The position numbers were made by a program, and so were the translations under genes. Positions 1-8,602 of a stretch of DNA of 36,372 bases are shown in pieces (the first letter of the stretch is position 1; each line of letters starts with the position of its first letter). Under the pieces are notes generated by a model. That model saw only the letters and a program-made list of their open reading frames with translations. It did no database searches and was not told the DNA's origin. Source of the stretch: an uncultured Bacilli bacterium (GTDB lineage: Bacteria; Bacillota_I; Bacilli_A; RFN20; CAG-631); the NCBI GenBank assembly GCA_934215405.1, contig CAKPZU010000008.1, positions 1-36,372 of the forward strand. Reading direction: 5' to 3'.

Positions 1-2694
1 CATTTGAAGGCTGTTTTCTATGTTATTTGATATTTTTTGTTGTGTTTTTCGGAAATCCCTTTCACTATTAATTGCATTATCTCCTATGCTTGTCACACTA
101 TTTGGGATTTCTATACTTGTTAACCCACTACAGCCCGAAAATGCTAATTTTTCTATACTTGTAACATTAGTTGGGATTTCTATACTTGTTAAATTTTTAC
201 AGCCGTAAAAAGCATATTTTCCAATAGTAGTCAAAATAATCACTTTTTTTAAACTATTTGGCACGTATTTATCATTATCTAAATAATTCTTACCGCCAAA
301 TATGTAACATATATATGTGTTTGATTCTTTGCTTTCCCCAACAAATGGAAGTGTTATACTTGTTAAACTACTGCAATCATAAAATGCATATATTCCCATG
401 TTTGTCACACTATTTGGGATTTCTATACTTGTTAACCCACTACACCCTGAAAATGCAGATTCTCCTATACTTGTACACCCTTCTAATATTTTTACTTCTT
501 TTAAACTACTACAGCCTTCAAATGCAGAAGAATCTATACTTGTACACCCTTCTAATATTTTTACTTTTTTTAAACTACTACAGCCTCTAAATGCATAATT
601 TCCTATTATTGTTGTATGTTTTGGAAGTTCAACAATTTTATCATTTCCAGTATATTTGATAATTTCAATAGTTCCATCATCAAGTAACTTAAATTCAAAA
701 TCTTTAGTCCATATTGCTTTTAATGTAATATTTTTGTTAACTTCTATTTTATTACATAATCTATCATTATATTCCCATCCTACAAAATCATAGCCATTTT
801 TCTTTGGAACTGGCAAATAAATAATAGTTTTATACTCATATTTTTGAGTGGTAATTTGCTCTCCACCATCCACATCAAAGTAGACTTTACATCTTTTGTC
901 CTCATAATCACAAATAGAACACTTATCGTATCCTTCATAATTTGTTATATAATTATGACTAGATATTTCTTTTTTGTTATTACATACTTTGCATTCATGA
1001 TAATGTGTGCTTTCATCATGTGACCATTCATTTTTATAAACGTGAGCTTTCTTTGCTATTACTAAACCATCTAATTTATTTTTATTAGCATCAAAATAAT
1101 TATGACAAGCACTACATTCATAATGACCTTTTGTACCTTCATTAGTGCATGTTGAATCTACTTCATTAATAAAACTACCATATTCATGTGATGCTTTTAT
1201 AACTACATCTATTACTTCATTAACTCCATTTTTATCTAAATAGTTTTTATTACACTTACTGCAATGATAGTATTCTATATTCCCATCACTAGTGCATGTT
1301 TTATCTACTTTAGTGATGTGTTTCATGTTATGGATATGTGCTAATTTATCAATTATTGTATTCTTATTCCTTGTATAATGGCATACATTACATTCTTCAT
1401 GCTTTAATCCTGTTTCATCTTCTGTTGCTGGTTTATCAATTACCCATTTATATTCATGTGGTTTCTTTTCTATTACTTTATAAGTTGTGTAATCACAATT
1501 CTTGCATGTATCATATGCTTCATAGCCAATACTACTACATGTTGATTCAAATTTTTCATGATGAACTAAATCATGATCTTTCTTTGCAATTACTATACTA
1601 CCTAATTTATTTTTGCTTGCATCAAAATAACTATGACATTCACCACATTCATAATGGCCTTTTGCTCCTTCTTTACTGCATGTTGAAGCTACTTCATTAA
1701 TAAAATCACCATATTCATGTGAAGCTTTTATAACTACATCTATTACTTCATTAACTCCATTTTTATCTAAATAGTTTTTATTACACTTACTGCAATGATA
1801 GTATTCTATATTTCCATCTTTAGTACATGTTTTATCAATTTTTAAAACATGCTCCATATTATGAGTATGGTTTAATTTTACTATTATTGTATTTTCATTT
1901 CTTGTATAATGACATACATTACATTCTTCATGCTTTAAGCCAAATTCTTCTTCTGTTGCTGGTTTATCAATTACCCATTTATAATCGTGTGATTTCTTTT
2001 CTATTATTAAACTATTTAATTTGTTTTTATTCGCATCAAAATAAGTATGACAAACACTACATTCATAATGGCCCTTTGTTCCTTCTTTACTGCATGTTGC
2101 ATTTATTTCTTCATGATAATCCCCATATTCATGTGATGCTTTTATAACTACATCTACTACTTCATTATCTCCATTTTTATCTAAATAATTTTTTTCACAC
2201 TTACTACAATGATAATATTCTATATTTCCATCTTTAGTACATGTTTTATCAACTTTGACAACATGTAACATATTATGTGTATGTGTTAATTTATCAATTA
2301 TTGTATTTTCATTTCTTGTATATTCGCAAATATTACATTTTTCATGCTTAATTCCTATTTCATCTTCTGTAGCATATTTATCAATTATCCAAGCAAAATT
2401 ATGGTTATCTTCATCTTTTATAGCATCACATTTTTTACATTTATGATAATGCTTGGTGGCATTATATAAATAATTCGAATCGAAATCATGGCCTTTTGCT
2501 TTTATTACTTTATAGGTTGTATAATCACAATCAGTACACTCAACATATGCTTCATAGCCATCATTTTCACATGTTGCTTCTTTCCTTTCATGTTCAATTA
2601 AATTATGAACATGAGGTTTTTCACCACATGAAATAATTAAAAAAGCAAAAAGCGTTCCAAAAAAAACTGAAAGTATTAATTTAATTTTTTTCAT
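1..2694 (-). CDS. Cys-rich repeat / InlB B-repeat / leucine-rich-repeat surface lipoprotein (3' end beyond window)
   Basis: The reading frame is open for 898 codons from ATG at 2694 to the window edge, so the C-terminus is missing. The N-terminus is a lipoprotein signal: Lys-rich start, hydrophobic core, lipobox I-I-S-C with the lipid cysteine at residue 23. Then come tandem His/Cys-rich units built on CxxC pairs (for example YYHCSKCNKNYLD and GHYECSxCH), about 100-180 residues apart. Next is an InlB B-repeat (Flg_new family; FDVDGGE ... GYDFVGWEY ... ITLKAIW, roughly 895-705). BspA-type LRR_5 repeats (AFxGCSSLTSIEIPNSVTSI) fill most of the remainder down to position 1. The start has an AGGAGAATT ribosome site. 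The family is generally extracellular adhesion or binding; the ligand cannot be told. The paired cysteines could bind metal, which is inference. The last ~22 residues leave the LRR pattern, so a frameshift or decay near 1-65 is possible. Confidence 0.85.
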   Translation of the reverse strand, partial: MKKIKLILSVFFGTLFAFLIISCGEKPHVHNLIEHERKEATCENDGYEAYVECTDCDYTTYKVIKAKGHDFDSNYLYNATKHYHKCKKCDAIKDEDNHNFAWIIDKYATEDEIGIKHEKCNICEYTRNENTIIDKLTHTHNMLHVVKVDKTCTKDGNIEYYHCSKCEKNYLDKNGDNEVVDVVIKASHEYGDYHEEINATCSKEGTKGHYECSVCHTYFDANKNKLNSLIIEKKSHDYKWVIDKPATEEEFGLKHEECNVCHYTRNENTIIVKLNHTHNMEHVLKIDKTCTKDGNIEYYHCSKCNKNYLDKNGVNEVIDVVIKASHEYGDFINEVASTCSKEGAKGHYECGECHSYFDASKNKLGSIVIAKKDHDLVHHEKFESTCSSIGYEAYDTCKNCDYTTYKVIEKKPHEYKWVIDKPATEDETGLKHEECNVCHYTRNKNTIIDKLAHIHNMKHITKVDKTCTSDGNIEYYHCSKCNKNYLDKNGVNEVIDVVIKASHEYGSFINEVDSTCTNEGTKGHYECSACHNYFDANKNKLDGLVIAKKAHVYKNEWSHDESTHYHECKVCNNKKEISSHNYITNYEGYDKCSICDYEDKRCKVYFDVDGGEQITTQKYEYKTIIYLPVPKKNGYDFVGWEYNDRLCNKIEVNKNITLKAIWTKDFEFKLLDDGTIEIIKYTGNDKIVELPKHTTIIGNYAFRGCSSLKKVKILEGCTSIDSSAFEGCSSLKEVKILEGCTSIGESAFSGCSGLTSIEIPNSVTNMGIYAFYDCSSLTSITLPFVGESKESNTYICYIFGGKNYLDNDKYVPNSLKKVIILTTIGKYAFYGCKNLTSIEIPTNVTSIEKLAFSGCSGLTSIEIPNSVTSIGDNAINSERDFRKTQQKISNNIENSLQM
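1193..2240 (-). repeat. Long internal DNA repeats in the surface lipoprotein gene
   Basis: The Cys-rich units are repeated at DNA level. Positions 1193-1281 and 1724-1812 are identical over 89 nt (offset 531). A third, more diverged copy lies a further 414 bp along (about 2138-2226). Near-identical tandem DNA inside a surface-protein gene allows unit number to change by recombination. Confidence 0.85.
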
Positions 2695-2726
2695 AATAAT
2701 TCTCCTAAATTATATTAGCTTTGCAA

Positions 2727-3407
2727 CTATAGCATTTCTTCAAATTTTGAAATAGCATTTTTTACTCTTCTTGATTGTGATGCATAAGAGTTACTAAAAA
2801 TTTCTTTAACAATTTTTTTATAAAGCTTTTCTGCAGTTTTACTATTACATATAATCCTTGCATGAGGATCAAGTAGTTTAAATGCATTTTTAAAACTAGT
2901 ATAATCAAGTGTGCAATATAAAATATCATTATCATCTGCACTATTCTTTTTTCTTATTGCTTCATCAATTACATCTAAAAAAGCAATATTGTTTTCTATT
3001 AAGATTTCTTTTATAGCTTCTATGACTACTTGTTTTCCTTTACATTTTGATAGTTCATTTTTTAAATCAGCAAATGAAGCATTAGCTGAAAGACCTAATT
3101 TGATTTTTAATAAATCAACATCAATACCATCTAAATCAGCTTCTTTTAATGTATTAGGAATTAATAACTTTCTCATTTGTACTAAAGAAGTGCCTCTTTT
3201 AGCATCAATAGCTTCAAAAATTATATTAAACAAAGAGGTATAAAAATAACCATTTCCTGTATAAGGAGTTATAGTTCCAACAATTAGTATATTAGTATTT
3301 ACTGTGATACAATTTTGATGATTATAACTTCTTGCATATTCATAATCAGTAGGCATTTTCTTCGACTCATTATTAAGCTGTATTTGATCAATAATATTAA
3401 GATTCAT
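2727..3407 (-). CDS. Uracil-DNA glycosylase superfamily-like protein (divergent)
   Basis: This 226-residue protein has the layout of small UDG-superfamily enzymes of the mismatch-specific or hypoxanthine-DNA glycosylase type. An early strand and loop reads ILIVGTITPYTGNGYFYTSL (compare the GxxPS...YYxxxxxxFW motif of the family). The central segment is NIAFLDVIDEAIRKKNSADD (compare I-x-L-x-D-V-I-x-x-x-x-R-x-x-S-x-D). Near the C-terminus is LLDPHARIICNSKTAEKLY (compare the F..P....I..nGk.A..l motif). Such enzymes excise deaminated bases from DNA; the exact substrate is unknown. The start has AAAGGTGG nine bases upstream. The gene is divergent from the DUF4091 gene. The match is by motif only and the first active-site loop is unusual, so activity is uncertain. 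Confidence 0.5.
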   Translation of the reverse strand: MNLNIIDQIQLNNESKKMPTDYEYARSYNHQNCITVNTNILIVGTITPYTGNGYFYTSLFNIIFEAIDAKRGTSLVQMRKLLIPNTLKEADLDGIDVDLLKIKLGLSANASFADLKNELSKCKGKQVVIEAIKEILIENNIAFLDVIDEAIRKKNSADDNDILYCTLDYTSFKNAFKLLDPHARIICNSKTAEKLYKKIVKEIFSNSYASQSRRVKNAISKFEEML

Positions 3408-3490
3408 TTAAAAAGACCACCTTTCTTTTTTAATCAACATATCTGTATATAATTGTATAGATATTTATACTGCCTAAATATCTTACTTTT

Positions 3491-3574
3491 TTATTACAAT
3501 TATGTAATAAAATGCTCTTTCTTTTTCATTTTAGTCTCATTGACTTAGGGTATAAAAAGTATACATTTTTATAC
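3491..3574. other. Two dyads in the divergent intergenic region
   Basis: The 3408-3732 gap holds an 8-bp-arm inverted repeat at 3491-3510 (TTATTACA / TGTAATAA) and a 9-bp-arm hairpin at 3550-3574 (GTATAAAAA / TTTTTATAC). A 14-bp palindrome, ATTAGATATCTAAT, lies at 3626-3639 just upstream of the -35 of the DUF4091 gene. They may be operators for the divergent genes; no coding sequence was seen here. Confidence 0.4.
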
Positions 3575-3641
3575 TCATTAATGTAAAACTGATTCTTTAA
3601 TTAAGGATATTCATATGCTAAAGAAATTAGATATCTAATCA

Positions 3642-3670
3642 TTGAAAAAAAGACAATTAAAATTTATAAT
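3642..3670 (+). promoter_or_regulatory. Sigma-A promoter of the DUF4091 gene
   Basis: TTGAAA at 3642-3647, a 17-base spacer, then TATAAT at 3665-3670. This is near consensus and predicts transcription starting close to 3677. Confidence 0.75.
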
Positions 3671-3676
3671 ATTTAT

Positions 3677-3707
3677 AATAATCTGCAGGATTAAACTGCA
3701 GATTATT
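3677..3707 (+). promoter_or_regulatory. 12-bp perfect inverted repeat at the predicted +1
   Basis: AATAATCTGCAG, a 7-base loop, then CTGCAGATTATT. It starts at the predicted transcription start and ends 13 bases before the ribosome site. It could be an operator that blocks the promoter or a 5' stem-loop that stabilises the mRNA. It lacks the T-run position expected of a terminator. Confidence 0.6.
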
Positions 3708-3732
3708 TATTAAAATAATGGGAGCTATCTTT

Positions 3733-5361
3733 ATGAAAGACTTTAAAATAAAAACTATTAGCTGCTTAGAAAAGGTTATGCCAAATAAAATGCCTACTTT
3801 AAATGAAAATGAAGGTATTTGCTTAAAAAACGAATCATTTTCCTTTCAAGTAGCTTACTATAATAAAACAAGAGAATGGTTTTCAGCATTTTGTAAACTA
3901 ATTATTAATAGCGATATAAACGAATTTATTCAAATTAGATATGTTGAAAATGTAATGTGTCAAACACCAACATCTACTAAAAAGGATGATTACTATTTAA
4001 CACATAAACAAGAAATAATTCCAGATATATTAAAGGATGATTCACCATTAATTATAAAGCTGCAAACATGGCAAAGCATCTATGTAACAATAAAAGGAAA
4101 TCTTCCAATAGGAAAGCATACTATTAGCTTTATTATTAAGGATTATGATAATAATATTTTAGGAAAAACAAGCTATACATTAACTATAATTGATAAGGAA
4201 TTAATAGATAGTAATCTTTATTATTCTAACTGGTTTCATTATGATAGTATAGCTAGCTATTATAAAGTAAAGCCATTTAGTAAAAAATATAATACTATTA
4301 TGTGGAACTTTATTGATAATGCTATAAATCATGGCTTAAATACCTTAATTGTACCTTTATTTACTATTCCTTTAGATACTGCTGTTAATAAAGAAAGAAT
4401 AACCTGCCAATTACTTGATATTTCTTATTCTAATAATACCTATTTCTTTTACTTTGATAGATTATTAGCTTTTATGAAAACTGCTAAAGAAAAAGGTATA
4501 AAAATGTTTGAAATGGCTCATTTATTTACTCAATGGGGTGCTAGTAATGCTCCAAAAATAATTGTTAAAGTAAATAATAAAAATAAAAAAATGTTTGGCT
4601 GGAAAATTAAAGCTGAGGATGAAAAATATTTAGACTTTTTAAAGCAATTATTAAGTAAGCTAATTCCATTTTTAAAGAAAAATGGCTTTAATGAAAATGA
4701 AGTAATATTCCATCTTTCTGATGAACCAAATGCTTCTCATTTAAAGCATTATTTATATTTAAAAAGTATTATAAAGCCATTACTTAAGGATTATTTAATT
4801 TGTGATGCTTTATCAAACTATGAATACTACACTAAAAAGGCTGTTGATAGAAGCGTTGTAGCTACAAATGAAGCTGAACCATTTATTTTAAATAATGTTG
4901 ATAATTTTTGGGTTTATTATTGCTGTAGCCAATGCGATAATTATTTATCAAATAGATTTATTTCTATGCCTTTGCTTAGATGTAGAATAATAGGTATACA
5001 GCTTTATTTAACTAATGCTAAAGGCTTATTACATTGGGGCTATAATTTTTATAATTCTGCTTTAAGTAAAAGATATATTAATCCTTATTTAGTTAATGAT
5101 GCTGATGGCATGTTTCAAAGCGGTGATTCATTTATTGTTTATCCTAAAGATGATGGTACATGCTATGATTCTATTAGACATGAAGCCATTTATAGTGCCT
5201 TTTTAGATTACCGCTTACTTATTACACTTGAGAAGAAAATAGGTAGAAATAATGTTATTAAGCTTCTTAAGGAAAATGGCTTTGAATGTAATTTTACCAC
5301 TTATCCTAAAGATGAAAAGCTATTTATAGAACTTAGAAAAAAGATAATCTTGATGCTATAA
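3733..5361 (+). CDS. DUF4091-domain glycoside-hydrolase-like protein
   Basis: ATG at 3733 is preferred over the in-frame ATG at 3718 because GGGAG (3720-3724) lies eight bases upstream of it; the product is 542 residues. The N-terminal ~170 residues look like beta-rich domains. The C-terminal half is a DUF4091-type barrel: HLSDEP around residues 327-332, then DALSNYEYY, VYYCCSQ, LLHWGYNFYN around 432-440, GDSFIVYPKDDG around 463-474 and DSIRHEAIYSAFLDYRLL. DUF4091 proteins resemble TIM-barrel glycosidases, and the DE pair is the likely catalytic site; the substrate is unknown. No signal peptide is seen, so it probably acts in the cytoplasm. It is monocistronic with its own promoter and terminator. 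Confidence 0.85.
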   Translation: MKDFKIKTISCLEKVMPNKMPTLNENEGICLKNESFSFQVAYYNKTREWFSAFCKLIINSDINEFIQIRYVENVMCQTPTSTKKDDYYLTHKQEIIPDILKDDSPLIIKLQTWQSIYVTIKGNLPIGKHTISFIIKDYDNNILGKTSYTLTIIDKELIDSNLYYSNWFHYDSIASYYKVKPFSKKYNTIMWNFIDNAINHGLNTLIVPLFTIPLDTAVNKERITCQLLDISYSNNTYFFYFDRLLAFMKTAKEKGIKMFEMAHLFTQWGASNAPKIIVKVNNKNKKMFGWKIKAEDEKYLDFLKQLLSKLIPFLKKNGFNENEVIFHLSDEPNASHLKHYLYLKSIIKPLLKDYLICDALSNYEYYTKKAVDRSVVATNEAEPFILNNVDNFWVYYCCSQCDNYLSNRFISMPLLRCRIIGIQLYLTNAKGLLHWGYNFYNSALSKRYINPYLVNDADGMFQSGDSFIVYPKDDGTCYDSIRHEAIYSAFLDYRLLITLEKKIGRNNVIKLLKENGFECNFTTYPKDEKLFIELRKKIILML

Positions 5362-5373
5362 GATTATCTTTTT
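5338..5373. terminator. Bidirectional terminator between convergent genes
   Basis: AAAAAGATAATCTT, an 8-base loop, then AAGATTATCTTTTT: a perfect 14-bp stem with U-runs on both strands. It includes the stop codon of the DUF4091 gene and also lies downstream of the ATPase gene on the minus strand. Confidence 0.85.
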
Positions 5374-5425
5374 ATTTGTACTATTCAATAACTTTTTAAA
5401 ATATTTTTAGTATGAATACTAATAT

Positions 5426-6817
5426 TTATCCTTTGCTTTTTAAATCATAAATATCATCTAATGTTATTAATACATAGTTATCATTTGCTGTTAAATTAAA
5501 GCCTGATTTAGAAATAAAGCCTAATTTATTATATTTTATATTAATGCTATTTAATTGCTTAATTTTCTCATTAACTACGCTATCATCGATTGGTTTATTA
5601 GTAAACTTTACCTCATAAAAATCATAGCCATTTTTATTTAAGGTTACTACATCAAATTCACCATTTTTCTTATTTTTAATATCATCATAATAATACTTTC
5701 CAATTTTATATAATGGTGGATTTATTAAATGATTTATATTTAATAAATAAAAATATTGTTTAGCTATTTTTTCAAATTCATGAGGAACATGCTTTGTTAA
5801 AAAGTCTTCTTTGATAAATTCATCATAAAAATCATCTGGCGCCATTATTTTAAAATAAGAATTCTTTGTAAATATGTATCTATAATAAAATAATGACAAT
5901 CTTTCTGATATTTCATATGTTGCCTTTTTTTCACTTTCATCATTAATTGGGCATACACGCTCTATAACATCCATTTTTATCAATCTTTTTAATACATCCG
6001 ATAGCATTGGTGATGATGAAATATGTGATTTATTTAAAATATCCTTATATTTTTTATTTCCTAAGGCAATAGCATAAAAGCATTCATTAGCATTGTTTAG
6101 CTTAGTCATTTCTTCAAGCAAAAAGCCTTCAGCCTCATTTAAAAATCTAGCATTAGGACTAGCAATTAAATTAATAATATTTTCTTTTAGCGATTTTGTT
6201 TCATCAATGTATTGATTATAATATGGAACACCACCAAATATAGAATAATAAGCGACTTTGTCCTCATTTTTTAAAGAAGGATAAAACATTGAAGATTCTA
6301 AATAATTCATTTGCTTTATATTCATTTTTATAGAAAATCGACCATATAAAGGATTTTTTGCACTTAATAATTCTTCCATTACATCAATATATGATCCACA
6401 TAAAATCAATTTAAGCTTACAATTCATTTTATATTTATCAATAGCGTTTTGTATAATACTATCTAAGTATTCTAAATTATTTCTTAAATAAGGATATTCA
6501 TCTATTACAAGAATTATCTTTTCATTTATTGATTTATTAAAAACGAACTCTAATACTTGATTTAATGTTTTAAATGAAGGAGTTGGAATATTAAATGCAG
6601 TTGCTAAAACTTCTGATAATGATTGTATGTTATATAGCTCAGAGGCTTTTTGACACTCAAAATAAATTTTTATACCTTCAAAATTTTTAAATGATTCTTT
6701 AATTAGCTCACTTTTCCCTATCCTTCTTCTACCATAAACTAATATAGATTCAAAGTTATCACTATTATATAATTCCTTTAAAGTATTTATTTCATTTGCT
6801 CTTCCTATAAATTTCAT
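5426..6817 (-). CDS. Archaeal-type ATPase with C-terminal DUF234 nuclease-like domain
   Basis: ATG at 6817 is chosen because GGAGG lies eight bases upstream; the ATG at 6832 overlaps that ribosome site. The N-terminal P-loop NTPase has FIGRANEINTL, Walker A YGRRRIGKSEL and Walker B KIILVIDEYPYL. A winged-helix-like middle follows. The C-terminus has GEFDVVTLNKNGYDFYEVKF, the D...E-x-K pattern of a PD-(D/E)XK fold typical of DUF234. Members of this ATPase family (PF01637 plus DUF234) are widespread and often multi-copy in AT-rich gut bacteria; their role is not established, though DNA-related or mobile functions are suspected. The C-terminal motif (GFISKSGFNL) recurs in the remnant at 15126-15419. 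It has its own promoter at 6840-6868. Confidence 0.85.
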   Translation of the reverse strand: MKFIGRANEINTLKELYNSDNFESILVYGRRRIGKSELIKESFKNFEGIKIYFECQKASELYNIQSLSEVLATAFNIPTPSFKTLNQVLEFVFNKSINEKIILVIDEYPYLRNNLEYLDSIIQNAIDKYKMNCKLKLILCGSYIDVMEELLSAKNPLYGRFSIKMNIKQMNYLESSMFYPSLKNEDKVAYYSIFGGVPYYNQYIDETKSLKENIINLIASPNARFLNEAEGFLLEEMTKLNNANECFYAIALGNKKYKDILNKSHISSSPMLSDVLKRLIKMDVIERVCPINDESEKKATYEISERLSLFYYRYIFTKNSYFKIMAPDDFYDEFIKEDFLTKHVPHEFEKIAKQYFYLLNINHLINPPLYKIGKYYYDDIKNKKNGEFDVVTLNKNGYDFYEVKFTNKPIDDSVVNEKIKQLNSINIKYNKLGFISKSGFNLTANDNYVLITLDDIYDLKSKG

Positions 6818-6839
6818 TATCTTAGCCTCCATTTATTAT

Positions 6840-6868
6840 ATTATATACAATTAAAATTATTATATCAA
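6840..6868 (-). promoter_or_regulatory. Consensus sigma-A promoter of the ATPase gene
   Basis: On the minus strand: TTGATA (6868-6863), a 17-base spacer, TATAAT (6845-6840). The start would be near 6833, giving a very short leader before GGAGG and supporting the ATG at 6817. Confidence 0.8.
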
Positions 6869-6875
6869 GATTTTA

Positions 6876-6906
6876 CTCAGAAAAAACTGAGTCAGAAAAA
6901 GCTGAG
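6876..6906. other. Tandem short hairpin motif
   Basis: CTCAGAAAAAACTGAG (6876-6891) is followed directly by a near copy, TCAGAAAAAGCTGAG (6892-6906). Each is a small stem-loop (CTCAG/CTGAG). The pair sits just upstream of the ATPase promoter; function is unknown, possibly a regulator site. Confidence 0.4.
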
Positions 6907-6914
6907 CAAAATAA

Positions 6915-6941
6915 AAAGACTGCAAACTAAGTGCAATCTTT
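6915..6941 (-). terminator. Terminator of the ABC importer operon
   Basis: The minus-strand RNA folds AAAGAUUGCA / UGCAGUCUUU (10 bp, one G-U) around a 7-base loop, followed by UUUAUUUUG. It lies 8 bases beyond the ATPase stop codon. Confidence 0.8.
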
Positions 6942-6948
6942 AATATAA

Positions 6949-8601
6949 TTAATTAATTTTTAAGCTTCCTCTTGAAATCATTTTACCTGATACTCTATCA
7001 AATAATAATAAGCCAGCTCCAGCAAATTCAATATTTATTTTATCACCAATTGTATAAGTAACATCACCATATAAAACAGATGTAATAATATAGTCATTGA
7101 TTTTTAGCTTTACTGTAGTTTCAGAGCCAGTAGGTAATGATGAATAAATTTCAGCTTCAATACCTTTATTATTAGCTACCTTAATAAATTCAGGACGAAC
7201 ACCTAATATATACATATTAGAAGGAATATCATGCTCTTCTTCAGCACTAATAGTGCCATGTACTGTAGCAATATGATAATTAAAGGCACGGTCAGCATTT
7301 TCTTTTTCAATGTATCCTTTTTCCTTTTGCATTGCTTCTTTTTTAGCAATTTCTGCTTTTATTCCTTCATCACGTTCTTTAACAAAAGCTTCTAAATTAA
7401 GAGGAGTTTCTAAATTAAATGTACATTTAATTCCATTTAAAATATCAAAGCTAATTTCTTTATCATTATCTTGCGTTGCTAAGCCTTCGATAAAGTTAAT
7501 GCTTGGCGAGCCAATAAAATCACCAACAAATAAATTAACAGGCTTTTTATAAACGCTTAGTGGCGGTTCATATTGTTGAATAACACCATTATTCATTAAG
7601 CAAATCTTAGAAGCAAGTGTCATAGCTTCTTGTTGATCATGTGTTACATAAACAAATGTTGAACCAGTTTCAAGATGAAGACGCTTTAATTCAGATCTCA
7701 TTTCAAGACGTAATTTAGCATCAAGATTACTTAAAGGCTCATCCATAAAGATAATTTTAGGGCCTGGTGCTAAGGTTCTAGCAATAGCTACACGTTGTTG
7801 CTGACCACCTGATAATTCAGATGGATATCTATCCATAAATTCACCGATATGAACAATACGAGCAACATGTCTAACACGTAAATCAATTTCTTCTTTATCT
7901 AGTTTTCTTTCACAAACTAAAACTTTTCCATTTACTACATGCTCACCTTTTTCATTTAGCTCAATGCCTTTTTGCTTTAGTTTTTCTTTTATATTATTAG
8001 CAATTTGTGTGAATTCCTCACTCTTTTTATTAGCAAGCTTTAAAGATTCATCATCGCTTAATGTATCAAATCTTAAATCATATATTTCCTTAGCTGAGCT
8101 TAAAGAAATTTTAAAGCCATCTATTATAAATAATAAAGCTTTATCCTTTACAACCTTTTTATTTTTATCTAAGGAATATGAAAAATACTTTTTAATATCT
8201 CTAACGTTTTTTACAGCACTTGCTAATTTAATATATTTGATGTATTCACTTGAAATAACAGGTAATTCATCCTTTAATTCAAGCAAACCACAGGTAATAT
8301 TTTTATAAACAGTCATATGTGGCCATAAAGCATAGTTTTGAAATAAAAAGCCAACATGACGTTTACTTGGAGGAACATTTATTCCTTCCTCAGAATCAAA
8401 GATAACCTTATCATCAAACATTATTTTTCCAAATGTTGGAGTTTCAAGACCAGCAATCATTCTTAATGTTGTAGTTTTTCCACAGCCTGATGGGCCAAGT
8501 AAAGTAACGAAAGCATTATCCTCAATAGTCATATTTAAATGGTCAGCTCCATAAAAGCCACCCCAGATTTTTGTAACATTTTCTAATGTAATTTTTGGCA
8601 T
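6949..8601 (-). CDS. ABC importer ATPase (MalK/PotA/FbpC type) with a large helical-domain insertion
   Basis: This 550-residue protein energises uptake by the adjacent permease. It has Walker A GPSGCGKT (36-43), Q-loop FQNYALWPHM (87-96), signature LSGGQQQR (263-270), Walker B IIFMDEP (283-289) and NLDAKLR, followed by a TOBE-type regulatory tail (LGVRPEF). Relatives such as MalK have about 50 residues between Q-loop and signature; here there are about 175. An extra Lys/Glu-rich helical segment lies at roughly 109-240, and a second small insert sits in the tail (about residues 405-435). A comparable insertion is known from mycoplasma PotA. The ATG follows the permease stop by one base, with AGGAGG inside the permease end, so translation is probably coupled. 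Confidence 0.9.
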   Translation of the reverse strand: MPKITLENVTKIWGGFYGADHLNMTIEDNAFVTLLGPSGCGKTTTLRMIAGLETPTFGKIMFDDKVIFDSEEGINVPPSKRHVGFLFQNYALWPHMTVYKNITCGLLELKDELPVISSEYIKYIKLASAVKNVRDIKKYFSYSLDKNKKVVKDKALLFIIDGFKISLSSAKEIYDLRFDTLSDDESLKLANKKSEEFTQIANNIKEKLKQKGIELNEKGEHVVNGKVLVCERKLDKEEIDLRVRHVARIVHIGEFMDRYPSELSGGQQQRVAIARTLAPGPKIIFMDEPLSNLDAKLRLEMRSELKRLHLETGSTFVYVTHDQQEAMTLASKICLMNNGVIQQYEPPLSVYKKPVNLFVGDFIGSPSINFIEGLATQDNDKEISFDILNGIKCTFNLETPLNLEAFVKERDEGIKAEIAKKEAMQKEKGYIEKENADRAFNYHIATVHGTISAEEEHDIPSNMYILGVRPEFIKVANNKGIEAEIYSSLPTGSETTVKLKINDYIITSVLYGDVTYTIGDKINIEFAGAGLLLFDRVSGKMISRGSLKIN

Positions 8602-8602
8602 A

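Noticed and set aside
1010..2240. Regular repeats as a CRISPR array
   Set aside because: The repeats are long, in frame, unequal in spacing and encode the Cys-rich units of one protein; there are no short spacers and no cas genes.
258..2446. Plus-strand open frames in the first 2.4 kb
   Set aside because: They are antisense shadows of the repetitive lipoprotein gene, with Leu/Tyr/His-rich low-complexity products and no ribosome sites.
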